Shown: positions 33,794 to 43,398, counted from the first letter of the stretch. The stretch: DNA of 64,000 nt from an uncultured Bacilli bacterium (GCA_910583745.1 CAJTZC010000003.1:28418-92417); one strand, 5' to 3'. The notes: generated by a model from the sequence alone, not told the origin. Made by a program: numbers and translations.

Positions 33794-35254
33794 TTATTTA
33801 TTGCCATTTTTATTTGTCGAAATATCGTAGTTACTAGGACCTTTTATGCATTTGCCGTCTATGTTAAATCGAGAGGAATGGCAAGGACAGTCCCAAGTTT
33901 TTTCCTGTTCATTGAAAATTAGACTGCATCCGAGGTGAGGACATTTGTTCTTTACCGTATGGTCTTTTCCATTTTCGTCTGTGTACGTAGCAAATGTATT
34001 TTTGCCCTCTTTATAAAAGCGTATTTTGTCGTTATACCAAGATTTATTTTTGTTTATTTTCGCTCCTAAAAAAGATTTAGTTTGGCAAAAGAGTATATAT
34101 GGCAATTTAAACATATGAGCTAGAGTAAATCTGTTCGGAGAGAAGCTCTTTGCGAATTGGTTAGGATTTTCCAGTATCGAATCAGCGATTATCGAGGCGG
34201 CAAGGATGCTATTCGTCATACCCCATGTATTATAGCCACATGCGAGATAGAGGTTGTCTTGGATGTCTCCTATATAGGGCATGTGGTCTGGTGTCATGAT
34301 ATCTGTATTGGAGTACTTTAAGATTATATTTTCCTCCTGTAATCCAAATGTCTGTTTTACCCTACTGAAATGGTATTGGTCGTTTTGGCTGAAAGCAATG
34401 TCGTGCGATTCACCGAGTGAAATTTGGTATAAATCTTTTCCGTCGTCGTAAAAGCGACAGGAATAGGTCGGTCTGTTCGAGTTAATGCACGTATAATTCC
34501 CATCTTTAGATACTTTACTTATTATTATATAGGATTTTTCGATGGTCGATTTCAAAGGCAAGATGAATGGCAATGTAAAATAAGGATAATGTCCTGCAAA
34601 GATTACTCGTTTGGCTCTGATAGTTCGACTTGTCGATTTGCAGATATATCCTTCCTCATCTTTGTCTATTCTATATATTCTCGTATTCTCATAAATCGGT
34701 ATATCGTTCTTTTTTAATATATTAAAAATCCCTTCTAGATATTTTACCGGATTAAAAGTATACGTGTCTTCTACACAGTAGGAGGTATAGGCCGTTATCT
34801 TATCGGGCAGTTTTTTTGATATGACTTCTATGCCTTGGCTTCTTAGAAAACCTATCTCTCTTTCAAGACAGGCTATCTCTTTTTCTGTATTTGCAAAAAC
34901 ATACGATGGCACTTTTTTAAAATCGCATTTTATCTTTTCTTTTTCTATTATCTCTTTCAGCTTGGTTATCGCATATCTTTGAGAGCTTAAATAGGTTATG
35001 GCGTACTCTCTGCCTCTCGCCTTCTCTATCTTTGTATAAATTCTTTCTTGAAAGTAGTTTATCTTCGCTGTAGTATTTAAGGTGACACCGTGTGCAATTT
35101 TACCTGCGTCGACGATGCATATGTCGTTTTTTCTCAAATAGTACCCCGTCGTTAGCCCTGTCAAACCTCCACCTATAATCAACGTATCGACTTTTAAATT
35201 TTGAGAAAGTCTTTTTGTAAGTAATTCTTTTTCATCAATGCTCCATATACTCAT
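33794..35254 (-). CDS. FAD-dependent oxidoreductase with C-terminal Rieske domain
   Basis: About 486 residues. DTLIIGGGLTGLTTGYYLR near the start is a Rossmann FAD-binding GxGxxG site, and TPDHMPYIGDIQDNLYLACG is the DAO-family FAD C-terminal motif. The last 75 residues are a [2Fe-2S] Rieske domain: CPHLGCSLIF and CPCHSSRFNIDG supply two Cys and two His ligands. The whole resembles the YhfW family, of unknown substrate. The ATG at 35254 follows GGTGA; the GTG at 35263 is within it. Confidence 0.9.
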   Translation of the reverse strand: MSIWSIDEKELLTKRLSQNLKVDTLIIGGGLTGLTTGYYLRKNDICIVDAGKIAHGVTLNTTAKINYFQERIYTKIEKARGREYAITYLSSQRYAITKLKEIIEKEKIKCDFKKVPSYVFANTEKEIACLEREIGFLRSQGIEVISKKLPDKITAYTSYCVEDTYTFNPVKYLEGIFNILKKNDIPIYENTRIYRIDKDEEGYICKSTSRTIRAKRVIFAGHYPYFTLPFILPLKSTIEKSYIIISKVSKDGNYTCINSNRPTYSCRFYDDGKDLYQISLGESHDIAFSQNDQYHFSRVKQTFGLQEENIILKYSNTDIMTPDHMPYIGDIQDNLYLACGYNTWGMTNSILAASIIADSILENPNQFAKSFSPNRFTLAHMFKLPYILFCQTKSFLGAKINKNKSWYNDKIRFYKEGKNTFATYTDENGKDHTVKNKCPHLGCSLIFNEQEKTWDCPCHSSRFNIDGKCIKGPSNYDISTNKNGNK

Positions 35255-35341
35255 ATTCTTCACCTTTTTTTAGTTTAAGCAATTATTCTGTAACTATCCA
35301 AAGAATTAAAAAAACTAGCACATTGGCTAGTGACACGTCGC

Positions 35342-35572
35342 TTAATTTGGTACTTTTTCTCTCTCTTTCAAATAGTTTATTGCTTGTAGACTGTAATCAA
35401 AGAATTGTATGGCTTGCATGCTGTGGTCGAAAAAGTTGATATTCAGTTCTTCACATTTTTCTCGAAGTTGCTTTATTTCTTTTTTAACATCTATGTATTT
35501 TGTGTCAGCGATTGCTCCAAGCAGAGACTCTGTGTTATCGCCCTTGAGGTACTCAAAATCATCCTTTTTCAA
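35342..35572 (-). CDS. Small charged protein of unknown function
   Basis: 76 residues, rich in Glu and Lys, with a likely coiled helix (VKKEIKQLREKCEELNINF) and a repeated FFDHSMQAIQ/FFDYSLQAIN unit. The only start is TTG with no clear Shine-Dalgarno, so the gene call is tentative. Confidence 0.4.
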   Translation of the reverse strand: MKKDDFEYLKGDNTESLLGAIADTKYIDVKKEIKQLREKCEELNINFFDHSMQAIQFFDYSLQAINYLKEREKVPN

Positions 35573-35617
35573 GTTGAATTAGTTTCGTAGAATTACATCT
35601 ACTTTGCTTTAAAAAAA

Positions 35618-35645
35618 TTGAAAAGTCATCAAAATTTAGTATAAT
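35618..35645 (+). promoter_or_regulatory. SigA promoter for the GH3 gene
   Basis: TTGAAA, 16 bases, TATAAT. It lies 40 bases before the start of the glycosidase gene. Confidence 0.7.
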
Positions 35646-35685
35646 GGTGTCTGTGTAATAATATATTTTATTGACGGTGATGAAA

Positions 35686-37062
35686 ATGAATAAAAAGACT
35701 TTAATTACAATCAGTTTTGCGTTTGTGTTGGGCATTATCATAAGTATTATGTCCTTAACAGGTGGGAACGATGCGAAGAAGGAGACAGGAAAGCTTACGG
35801 GGACTGTCATGGGTTTTGTCGACGATGTGGTTACGATAGAAGATGAAAATTCTGTGACGTATACTTGTAATGCGACAGAGATGAATTTCAATGTGGGAGA
35901 CAATGTCACGATTGAATACAGTGGTATTCTCAATGAAAACTCTGTTATCAAGGATTGCGAGGTCTTGGATTACGAAATCGTGTCAAACGTCGTCAATCCT
36001 ACTGATACGGGCATTCCAACGGGCTGGCAGGACAACGGCATATTTAAAGATTTCTATGTTCAGGCTTATAATAAACTTCAAACATTAACTTTGGACGAAA
36101 AGATTGGGCAGTTATTGTTGGTTCGATACCCCGATTCTAATCAAGTGAATACTCTCAGTAAATACGGGTTTGGAGGATATGTATTCTTCGCGAAAGACTT
36201 CGAAAATAAGACGACCGATGAAGTTAAAAATATGACTTCTTCTCTTCAAAAGGCGTATAAAATTCCTATTTTAACCGCGGTCGATGAAGAAGGTGGTAAA
36301 GTCGTCCGAATCAGTAGCAATTCGAAGTTAGTTCCGAATAAATTCCGTTCTCCTAGTGACCTCTACAAGGATGGCGGCTTCGTCAAAATTAAGGAAGATA
36401 CTGTGGAAAAGAGCAGAATTTTAAACAACTTGGGTATCAATGTAAATTTGGCTCCTGTCGTCGACGTCTCTACCAATCCTGCCGACTATATGTATGACCG
36501 AACTTTACAAGAAAATACGAATTTGACTTCGACTTATGCGAAGACTGTCATCGAAGCTAGTAAAGGAACAGGAGTATCCTATACTTTAAAGCACTTTCCG
36601 GGTTATGGAAATAATCCTGACACGCATACGGGAAGTACGACAGACAATAGAAGTTATGATGACATTATGAAGAATGACATCCCTCCGTTTGAGGCTGGTA
36701 TTGAATCCGGGGCAGAAGCAGTTTTGGTAAGTCACAATACTGTGACAAACATCGACAGTTCGAATCCCGCTTCTCTCTCACCTGCAGTTCACACTCTACT
36801 TAGAAACAATTTGAAGTTTACAGGAGTTATCATTACTGACGATATTGCTATGGGTGCGACTAACGGTATAGATAATGCGACGGTTAAAGCGATTTTGGCA
36901 GGAAACGACCTTGTGATTACAACTGACTATGAGAAGAGTATTAACTCTGTGAAAACGGCTGTAAATAACGGAACTTTGAGCGAAAACCAAATCGATAAAG
37001 CTGTGTTTAGAGTTCTTGCGTGGAAATATTATAAAATGATTTTAGCAGAAAACGAGAAATAG
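35686..37062 (+). CDS. Exported GH3 beta-N-acetylglucosaminidase (NagZ-like)
   Basis: About 458 residues. A signal anchor (LITISFAFVLGIIISIMSL) is followed by a small beta domain (residues 35-100) and a GH3 barrel. GGYVFFAKDFENKTTDEV starts the substrate pocket; LKHFPGYGNNPDTHTGS holds the Lys-His pair and the Asp-His dyad of NagZ enzymes; VIITDDIAMGA contains the nucleophile Asp. It would trim GlcNAc from cell-wall fragments outside the membrane. The ATG at 35686 follows GGTGA at five bases. Confidence 0.88.
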   Translation: MNKKTLITISFAFVLGIIISIMSLTGGNDAKKETGKLTGTVMGFVDDVVTIEDENSVTYTCNATEMNFNVGDNVTIEYSGILNENSVIKDCEVLDYEIVSNVVNPTDTGIPTGWQDNGIFKDFYVQAYNKLQTLTLDEKIGQLLLVRYPDSNQVNTLSKYGFGGYVFFAKDFENKTTDEVKNMTSSLQKAYKIPILTAVDEEGGKVVRISSNSKLVPNKFRSPSDLYKDGGFVKIKEDTVEKSRILNNLGINVNLAPVVDVSTNPADYMYDRTLQENTNLTSTYAKTVIEASKGTGVSYTLKHFPGYGNNPDTHTGSTTDNRSYDDIMKNDIPPFEAGIESGAEAVLVSHNTVTNIDSSNPASLSPAVHTLLRNNLKFTGVIITDDIAMGATNGIDNATVKAILAGNDLVITTDYEKSINSVKTAVNNGTLSENQIDKAVFRVLAWKYYKMILAENEK

Positions 37063-37073
37063 CTCGTTTTTTT
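37051..37073 (+). terminator. Terminator of the GH3 gene
   Basis: AACGAG and CTCGTT pair around six bases that include the stop codon, followed by a run of T residues. Confidence 0.8.
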
Positions 37074-37202
37074 CATATGTCTCAGGGAACACTTTTTTAT
37101 CAGGGGCTTTTCCAACAGGAATCCCTTTATAGAACTTTGTTCGTTGTAGAATAAAAAAAACATGTTATTTGGAGCATAATTGAGATATTAAAATAAAATA
37201 CA

Positions 37203-37240
37203 AAAAAATAACGCAAAGCCTTTGTTTATCGAGGTTTGCG
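37203..37240 (-). terminator. Terminator after tRNA-Gln
   Basis: CGCAAA and TTTGCG pair on the minus strand, with inner CC/GG pairs and a T-rich tail (TTATTTTTTT). The 37074-37202 stretch before it holds nothing recognisable. Confidence 0.65.
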
Positions 37241-37251
37241 ATAGTTCTAAT

Positions 37252-37327
37252 TGGTTGTCCCAGTTGGATTCGAACCAACGGAATGTCAGATTCAGAGTCT
37301 GATGCCTTACCACTTGGCTATGGGACA
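37252..37327 (-). tRNA. tRNA-Gln (anticodon CTG)
   Basis: Cloverleaf on the minus strand: acceptor TGTCCCA/TGGGACA, anticodon loop CTCTGAA, T loop GGTTCGAATCC in a GTTGG/CCAAC stem, discriminator A, encoded CCA. It reads CAG codons. Confidence 0.93.
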
Positions 37328-37335
37328 ATTTATTT

Positions 37336-37361
37336 AAAAGTCCCATATAAATGGAACTTTT
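37336..37361. terminator. Hairpin between the two tRNA genes
   Basis: AAAAGTCCCAT and ATGGAACTTTT form an imperfect stem with A and T runs outside. It may terminate in either direction, or process the two-tRNA transcript. Confidence 0.5.
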
Positions 37362-37370
37362 TATACATTC

Positions 37371-37447
37371 TGGTGACCTGTATGGGATTTGAACCCATGT
37401 ATGTAGCCTTGAGAGGGCTATGTGTTAGACCGCTTCACCAACAGGCC
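37371..37447 (-). tRNA. tRNA-Glu (anticodon CTC)
   Basis: Cloverleaf on the minus strand: acceptor GGCCTGT/ACAGGTC with one G-U, anticodon stem TAGCC/GGCTA with loop CTCTCAA, T stem ATGGG/CCCAT with loop TTCAAAT, discriminator A, encoded CCA. It reads GAG codons. Confidence 0.93.
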
Positions 37448-37508
37448 AAGAATAATGTCTCCATAAGACATTATTTATTTTATCAGTTTCATTGCAAATT
37501 TGCAACGA

Positions 37509-38027
37509 TTATTTTGCTTCTGTGCTCTTTTTATGTTGTTTGTATTCGATGTGTTGGCTCATAACGAGTAAAACTACGCCTATAACGCCGAATCCAATTA
37601 ATACAGTCTTTTGTTTGAAGAATTGGATTATCGCCCCCATGAATAGAACTTTTCCTACTGCTTTGCCTACTACATTGTCTTTGCTAATCGGTTCACTGTT
37701 GACATCACACATCGAGCATTTTGTCGTTATAGAGTTGTTATCTATCGCAACGATGGCTTGTGCTTTGTATTGACTATCTAAACTGTCGAAATAGAGAATG
37801 ATATCTCCTGTCTGGTACTTTTCATTCTTCTTGACTAAGATGACGTCTGTCGACTCGAAATTTGGAGCCATACTTTCGTCTTCTTGTATGTAGAATACAT
37901 AACCGAATAGCTCAGGTTGGCTTTTTAGAAGAAGCTTTACTTCTATGAATGCCCAACCATAAACGATTAAAAGCATTATCAATATCGTCAAAAACACATT
38001 TCCGATTGCATGTACGAATCTTCCCAT
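37509..38027 (-). CDS. SipW-like signal peptidase I family protein, possible inactive form
   Basis: 172 residues with helices near both ends. QEDESMAPNFESTDVILVKK is the serine region of S26B peptidases, and GDIILYF follows as expected. In active SipW proteins a THRIV motif with the base His comes next; here the aligned stretch reads YKAQAIVAI, without the His. The later Asp is kept (CSMCDVN). Either a Lys serves as the base, or the protein is not a peptidase. It follows enolase with a four-base gap. Confidence 0.75.
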   Translation of the reverse strand: MGRFVHAIGNVFLTILIMLLIVYGWAFIEVKLLLKSQPELFGYVFYIQEDESMAPNFESTDVILVKKNEKYQTGDIILYFDSLDSQYKAQAIVAIDNNSITTKCSMCDVNSEPISKDNVVGKAVGKVLFMGAIIQFFKQKTVLIGFGVIGVVLLVMSQHIEYKQHKKSTEAK

Positions 38028-38031
38028 CTCA

Positions 38032-39279
38032 TCACCCCAGCTTACTCTTTCCTAACAGTTTGTCCTCGATTATCATCAGTCGGTTGTATTTACCTATTCT
38101 TTCTCCTCTAGAAAGGGAACCGGTTTTTATGAATCCCGTATTTAATCCTACGGCCATATCGGCAATGAATGTGTCGATGGTCTCTGCACTTCTATGGCTT
38201 ATAATCGTCTTATAATTGTGTTCTTTGGCAATTCTAATCGTCTCCAACATTTCGGTGACAGTTCCTACTTGGTTCGCTTTTAATAGAATTGCGTTCGCGG
38301 CCTTTTCATTGATGGCATTCTTTAAGAGTTCTGCGTCTGTGACAAAGTAATCGTCTCCGACTATCATTATCTTTTCGCCTAAAACTTCTGTCATTTTTGT
38401 TAATGATTCTATATCGTTTTCTTCAAAAGGATCTTCGATGCTGATAATCGGGTATTTTTCTACTATATACTTGTAATAATTGAGAAGACCGTCTCTACTC
38501 ATTTTTGCGTTGTCTAACTTGTAGAGTCCTGTCTCTTTGTCGTAGAAGGAATCAGCGGCAATGTCTAGAGCAATGTAGACGTTTTTACCTGGAATATAAC
38601 CAGCTTTTCTAATCGCTTCGACAATCAAATCTAGTGCTTCTGTACTGCTTACGAGCTTCGGAGCATATCCTCCTTCGTCGCCTAGACCTGTGGTCAGCCC
38701 TTTTTTCTTTAGAAGCTCTGCCAGTTTGTGGAAAATCTCTGCTCCGCATCGCACACGTTCATGAATCGTCTTAATCGTTGGAACTATCATGAACTCTTGA
38801 ATGGCCACGCCATTGTTGGCGTGTTTACCACCGTTTAAGATGTTCATCATGGCGATAGGCATCGATATACTTCCATTACTCAGATACTCATAAAGTTCTT
38901 TTCCATTTGCTTTTGCCAAGGCTTTCATCGTGCAAAGAGAAACTGCCAAAATAGAGTTTGCACCTAAAGCTGATTTATTGAATGTACCGTCCATCTTTAA
39001 AAGTTTTTCATCGATGGCTCTTTGGTTTAACTCCATTCCCATTATTTCGGGTTTAATAATCTCGTTGATATTAGTGATAGCTCTTTTGACACCTTTTCCA
39101 TCGTATCTGCTTTGAATGCCATCGCGAAGTTCTAACGCTTCTCTTGCACCAGTTGAGGCTCCACTTGGAACACTTGCGTCTACGATAAAAGTCCCGTCTA
39201 CTTCCATCTCGCAGTAGACGGTAGGGTCTCCTCTCGAATCCAATATCTCATGTGCACACAATCCAGTAATCTTGGCCAC
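38032..39279 (-). CDS. eno: Enolase
   Basis: Turns 2-phosphoglycerate into phosphoenolpyruvate in glycolysis. AHEILDSRGDPTVYCE at the start, SGASTGAREALELRDG, GANSILAVSL, the metal ligands in ALDIAADSFYD, ISIEDPFEEND and VGDDYFVTD, the catalytic Lys in LLKANQVGTVTE, and SHRSAETIDTFIADMAVG are all present. It is 415 residues, slightly short. The start is GTG with AGGGTGA upstream. It stands apart from other glycolytic genes. Confidence 0.97.
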   Translation of the reverse strand: MAKITGLCAHEILDSRGDPTVYCEMEVDGTFIVDASVPSGASTGAREALELRDGIQSRYDGKGVKRAITNINEIIKPEIMGMELNQRAIDEKLLKMDGTFNKSALGANSILAVSLCTMKALAKANGKELYEYLSNGSISMPIAMMNILNGGKHANNGVAIQEFMIVPTIKTIHERVRCGAEIFHKLAELLKKKGLTTGLGDEGGYAPKLVSSTEALDLIVEAIRKAGYIPGKNVYIALDIAADSFYDKETGLYKLDNAKMSRDGLLNYYKYIVEKYPIISIEDPFEENDIESLTKMTEVLGEKIMIVGDDYFVTDAELLKNAINEKAANAILLKANQVGTVTEMLETIRIAKEHNYKTIISHRSAETIDTFIADMAVGLNTGFIKTGSLSRGERIGKYNRLMIIEDKLLGKSKLG

Positions 39280-39406
39280 TTTGCATCACCCTTTATTCTA
39301 ATAACGATTATATAATAAGTAGTCAAATAATTCAAGTACATTCAGTCAAGTTGTTCGTTAAATCCACGAAAAAACCATGAAATCGTCAATTCATAGTTCT
39401 TTTGTA

Positions 39407-40381
39407 TCAATCTTTATATTGGCTGGTTATTCCAAAATGGTCTTCCATGGTAATCCAATCACCTGCATTGTATAATTTGCTCGCTAAATCGACGCCGACA
39501 TACCGCAAGTGCCAAGATTCGTATTTGTAACCTGTCTCATTCTCTTTTCCTTTAGGATACCTTATTATGAACCCATATTTGTAGCAATTTTCGTTGACCC
39601 ATTTGCCCTCTTTTGTATTTGCGAAGGCATCGGTTATCGTATTTAAATCGAAGGCATATCCGGATTGGTGTTCACTGTGCCCTGGTCTCGCTGAGAAGGT
39701 ATCCGCCGCTTCTTTTCCACTTCGCTTCACGTAGCCATTGTAAAGACCTCCTTGGTAAGAGTAAGACCTATATCCACTTTGTATCCATAGGTTTAAACCT
39801 TGTGCGGTCGCGTCTTTTTTCATATTCGCGAAGGCGGAGTACCCTTCTTCGATGATACATTCTTGGCAGATTTGACCAGATACTTTTTTGTGTGTGCCCG
39901 TTGGAACGTATGAAGATGGAAGAGGATACGTTTTATTTACGACCAAGAAGCCATCGATATACGTCACACCATCTTTGACTTCGATTTTATAACCTTTACT
40001 CGTCGTTCCACCGCTTACAGTCGTCGAACTTTGGTCTACTTTTTTTGTCGTGGTTATACTCGTCGTCGTTGGAGTCGTGCTTGGCGTATTCGTCGAAGTC
40101 GGCGATGTTGTCGTCGTGGCGGACGTAGGGACATCGTCTTTATTGATGCCGTTCGTCTTGTTCTCTGTATCGTAATCTTTTTTGTCTGCTTTTGTATTGT
40201 AGATTTTTAAGGCTCCAAAAATCAAAAAATTGACTACGAGCGATAAGACCGTCAGTTTTAAAAGTCTTTCTCTATATTTTCGATTCTTTTTCACTTTTTT
40301 TACATCGCTGAGCATGAGTGCTAAAAACAGCGTTGGCATCAAAAATGTGAGTACTAAAAAAATTGTCTCTACTATTTTCAT
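39407..40381 (-). CDS. VanY-type D-alanyl-D-alanine carboxypeptidase (M15B)
   Basis: Zinc peptidase that trims the last D-Ala from peptidoglycan stems outside the cell. Two N-terminal membrane helices are followed by a Thr/Ser-rich linker (residues 85-130). The catalytic part has SGYRSYSYQ, then RPGHSEHQSGYAFDL with the first His and the Asp ligands, and YESWHLRYVG with the third ligand His. AGGAG lies nine bases before the ATG. Confidence 0.92.
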   Translation of the reverse strand: MKIVETIFLVLTFLMPTLFLALMLSDVKKVKKNRKYRERLLKLTVLSLVVNFLIFGALKIYNTKADKKDYDTENKTNGINKDDVPTSATTTTSPTSTNTPSTTPTTTSITTTKKVDQSSTTVSGGTTSKGYKIEVKDGVTYIDGFLVVNKTYPLPSSYVPTGTHKKVSGQICQECIIEEGYSAFANMKKDATAQGLNLWIQSGYRSYSYQGGLYNGYVKRSGKEAADTFSARPGHSEHQSGYAFDLNTITDAFANTKEGKWVNENCYKYGFIIRYPKGKENETGYKYESWHLRYVGVDLASKLYNAGDWITMEDHFGITSQYKD

Positions 40382-40479
40382 AAGTTTTATTCTCCTAAAT
40401 TAATTATATTTTTTCATGTCAAATTATAATACTTTTTGTCGTAAAAAGATAGTGTGTTCGCATGATATTTTTGGAAGAC

Positions 40480-41784
40480 TTAGGCTTCAACTGATTCTTC
40501 TTCTGATTCGTTTTTGAGATTTTCGAACAATTCCGCCATGGTTTCGCTGCCTCTCGTGAGCTTTTTTATCGTCAAGTCTTCTGCTTTGTTGTTCGCGATT
40601 CTCAAGTTGTTTTCGCTCGACAGAAGCGCGTCTTTCGTCTTTTGCAGGTGGTCAATCGTTTTGTCAATCTCTTCGATGGCTTTTTTAAACTTTTCACTCG
40701 CGAGGCGATAGTTTCTACCAAAGCTGTCTTTAAAGTTGTTCATGTTTTCTTCGAAACGAGAGATATCGATGTTTTGGTTTTGGACGATTTGCAGTTCTTT
40801 TTTATATTTTAAGGAATTCATTGCAAGGCCTCGAATCAAAGTGATGAGAGGTATGAAGAACTGCGGTCTAATTACATACATTTTTGCATATTTATGGGAG
40901 ACATCGACGATTCCATCGTTGTAATAATCGTTATCAATTTCCAAAAGGGAAACGAGCACGGCATATTCGCAGGATTTTTCTTTTCTATCTTTATCCAATT
41001 CTTTGAAGAAGTCTTCGTTTTTATGCTTCGTCGCCGTTTGGTCTGCCTCGTTTTTCATCTCGAACATAATGGAAACGATTTCTGTACCGTCTTCATCGAA
41101 GTCTCTAAAGATAAAGTCTCCTTTGGAACCTGAGCTGGCATCGTTGTCTTTTTCAAAGTATGCCTTTGCGAAGAGAGGTCGAAGCTTATTGAATTCTGTA
41201 CTGCAATGCTGTTCTAATGATTCTCCAATCATCTTTGTTGACTGTTTTGCTTTGAAATCTTTGTAGTAAGATATCTGTTCGTTCTTGGTTTCGATGATTT
41301 CTTCGTATTTGCTTTTGAGAGTCTGCTCTTTTATCAGATATTCATTTTTGCTGTTTTCTAATTTGTTGTTTAAAGCGTCGATTTCTCTGTCTTTTTCGTT
41401 TACAGCATCTTTAATCTCTAAGGACCTCTCGGTCTCTTTCAGTTTCAAAGTACCTTTCAGTTCACTGATTTCGATATCTTTTTTATTCAGTTTCTCTGTG
41501 TACTCTTTTTCTAGGCGGCTTGTCGTTTCTCGCGTGGTAGAGTCTAATTTTGCGTTTAGATTGTTTATCTCTAATGTTTTTTCGTTCAGTTTTTGTTCGT
41601 ATGTCTTTTCGACTTCTGCTCTTGCCAGCTTAACGGCACTCTCTTTTTCGGTTCTGTGTTGGGCTTCGCGGGCTTCAATTTCTTTTTCAAATTCGCTGTC
41701 TCGAACCTGTTTTACTATCGAATTGTAATCCGCTTCACTGATTTGGAATACGGTTCCACAGTTGGGACATTTTATTTCATTCAT
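40480..41784 (-). CDS. DUF2130 protein with zinc ribbon and coiled coil
   Basis: 434 residues. The start IKCPNCGTVFQISEADYN has one CxxC pair. Residues 35-175 form a long coiled coil (KEKTYEQKLNEKTLEINNLN style). The C-terminal half is DUF2130: FNKLRPLFAKAYFEKDNDAS, SKGDFIFRDFDEDGTEIVSI and FEMKNEADQTATKHKNEDFF have the D..E.K layout of a restriction-endonuclease-like fold. Its role is unknown; related proteins turn up near defence and DNA-processing genes. AGGAGGT precedes the ATG. Confidence 0.85.
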   Translation of the reverse strand: MNEIKCPNCGTVFQISEADYNSIVKQVRDSEFEKEIEAREAQHRTEKESAVKLARAEVEKTYEQKLNEKTLEINNLNAKLDSTTRETTSRLEKEYTEKLNKKDIEISELKGTLKLKETERSLEIKDAVNEKDREIDALNNKLENSKNEYLIKEQTLKSKYEEIIETKNEQISYYKDFKAKQSTKMIGESLEQHCSTEFNKLRPLFAKAYFEKDNDASSGSKGDFIFRDFDEDGTEIVSIMFEMKNEADQTATKHKNEDFFKELDKDRKEKSCEYAVLVSLLEIDNDYYNDGIVDVSHKYAKMYVIRPQFFIPLITLIRGLAMNSLKYKKELQIVQNQNIDISRFEENMNNFKDSFGRNYRLASEKFKKAIEEIDKTIDHLQKTKDALLSSENNLRIANNKAEDLTIKKLTRGSETMAELFENLKNESEEESVEA

Positions 41785-41834
41785 CGGTCATACCTCCTCG
41801 TATATTTCCTGAAAAGATTATATCATTTTTCGAT

Positions 41835-41862
41835 GAAAAAAGATATGTTTCGAACATATCTT
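41835..41862 (-). terminator. Terminator of the purine permease gene
   Basis: AAGATATGTT and AACATATCTT pair around three bases, followed by a T run on the minus strand. The stem covers the permease stop. Confidence 0.8.
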
Positions 41863-43225
41863 AAAGAAATATATATTTTAATAGGAACAGAAAGGCTAGA
41901 ATATACATCAGTACGTTTACATCTTTTCTTCTTCCACAGGCCACGTGTAGTACGACATAGGAAATGATTCCAATCGAAATTCCTTCTGAAATGCTGTAAA
42001 ATAGTGGCATTGCGATGATACACAGGTATGCGGGGATAGCTGTCAAATAGTGCTTTTCTTCGAGTTTTATTTCTGTGATGGATGTGAACATTAAAAATCC
42101 TACGACGAGGAGCGCTGGAGCTGTTGCGAATGAGGGGATTGCAATAAAAATTGGGGCAAAAAACATGGCGAGGAGGAATAGAAAGGCTACGGTAAGAGCA
42201 GTCAGTCCAGTTCGACCACCTTCGACTATTCCTGAGGAAGCTTCTACATACGTCGACATCGTCGAAGTTCCGAGGATAGCTCCTGCCGTCGTGGCAATCG
42301 CTTCGGCCATCATTGCTGGTTGAGCTTTTGGGAATTTCCCCTCTTTATCAAGCATTCCCGCTTTTGAACTGAGGCCTATGAGCGTTCCCACTGTGTCGAA
42401 GATGTCAACAAAGAGAAAAGCAAAGATGACGGTTATGAAGTTTCCGAATCCGACATTTTTAAAGTCTAGGTGGAAGCATTGCCCAAATGTTAGCCCTAGT
42501 TTGCTGAAATCTGTCAGTTGAAAGTTCGGTAAAAGAGAATGAAATCCCATGCTAGCATTCGGTAGATAAAGGCCTGTGAGTTCACAGAGTATGCCTAAAA
42601 CCCAAGTACCGATTATCCCTATTAAAATGGAGCCCTTCACCTTTTTTAAATAGAGCACCGTCGTCATGAGAGTTCCAACGACTGCTAAGAGGGCGCAGAT
42701 GCCACTCGTATTGAAGTTGTATCGAAAGTCTAAAATGGAGACAAGTGTCTGATTGTTACTGACCACTAAGCCTGCATTTTGGAGACCTATAAAGGCGATG
42801 AAAAGTCCAATTCCTACTGAAATCGCCACTTTCAACGACGAAGGAATGCAATTGAAGATTGCCTCTCTGACGCGGGTCAGCGACAGTATGATAAAGATGA
42901 GCCCTTCTATAAAGACGGCGAAGAGGGCAACTTGCCATGTATAACCGTAATTTTGTACGATTGTATAGGCCATATAAGCGTTTAATCCCATGCCAGCAGA
43001 AAGAGCGAACGGCAAGTTTCCAACGAGAGCCATGTAGACGATTCCGATGAAAGAAGCGATGCATGTCGCTAGGAGGACGGCGGTCGGGTCCATGCCCGCG
43101 TCTGCCAAGATGCTAGGGTTGATTGCCAGGATATAGGCCATCGTCATGAAAGTAGTTAGTCCTGCGGTAATTTCCGTTTTAACATTTGTGCCATTTTCTT
43201 TTAATTTAAAGATTTTTTCTAACAT
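41861..43225 (-). CDS. NCS2 family purine permease (AzgA/PbuG-like)
   Basis: Nucleobase importer of about 454 residues with some 13 membrane segments. TEITAGLTTFMTMAYILAIN near the start and LPFALSAGMGLNAYMAY, then FLFVDIFDTVGTLIGLSSKA and TSTMSTYVEASSGIVEGGRT are the AzgA-type marks for adenine, guanine or hypoxanthine uptake. The ATG at 43225 follows a GGTGTG site. No purine riboswitch was seen upstream. Confidence 0.92.
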   Translation of the reverse strand: MLEKIFKLKENGTNVKTEITAGLTTFMTMAYILAINPSILADAGMDPTAVLLATCIASFIGIVYMALVGNLPFALSAGMGLNAYMAYTIVQNYGYTWQVALFAVFIEGLIFIILSLTRVREAIFNCIPSSLKVAISVGIGLFIAFIGLQNAGLVVSNNQTLVSILDFRYNFNTSGICALLAVVGTLMTTVLYLKKVKGSILIGIIGTWVLGILCELTGLYLPNASMGFHSLLPNFQLTDFSKLGLTFGQCFHLDFKNVGFGNFITVIFAFLFVDIFDTVGTLIGLSSKAGMLDKEGKFPKAQPAMMAEAIATTAGAILGTSTMSTYVEASSGIVEGGRTGLTALTVAFLFLLAMFFAPIFIAIPSFATAPALLVVGFLMFTSITEIKLEEKHYLTAIPAYLCIIAMPLFYSISEGISIGIISYVVLHVACGRRKDVNVLMYILAFLFLLKYIFL

Positions 43226-43398
43226 CTGCACACCGACCACTTTCTATTTTTTTAATTATATCATGTTCTTTAAAAATTACAAGATTGCCGCTTGGAGATT
43301 TAATTATATGTTTTAATATTAAAGTAATGGTAAATTGTTACTATTTAAAAACTTCCTTGTTTGATACCATATTGTCATTGAAAGAAGTGAATTTTAAG

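Noticed and set aside
43226..43330. Purine riboswitch before the NCS2 permease
   Set aside because: None of the conserved junction and loop bases of the purine aptamer were found upstream of the start.
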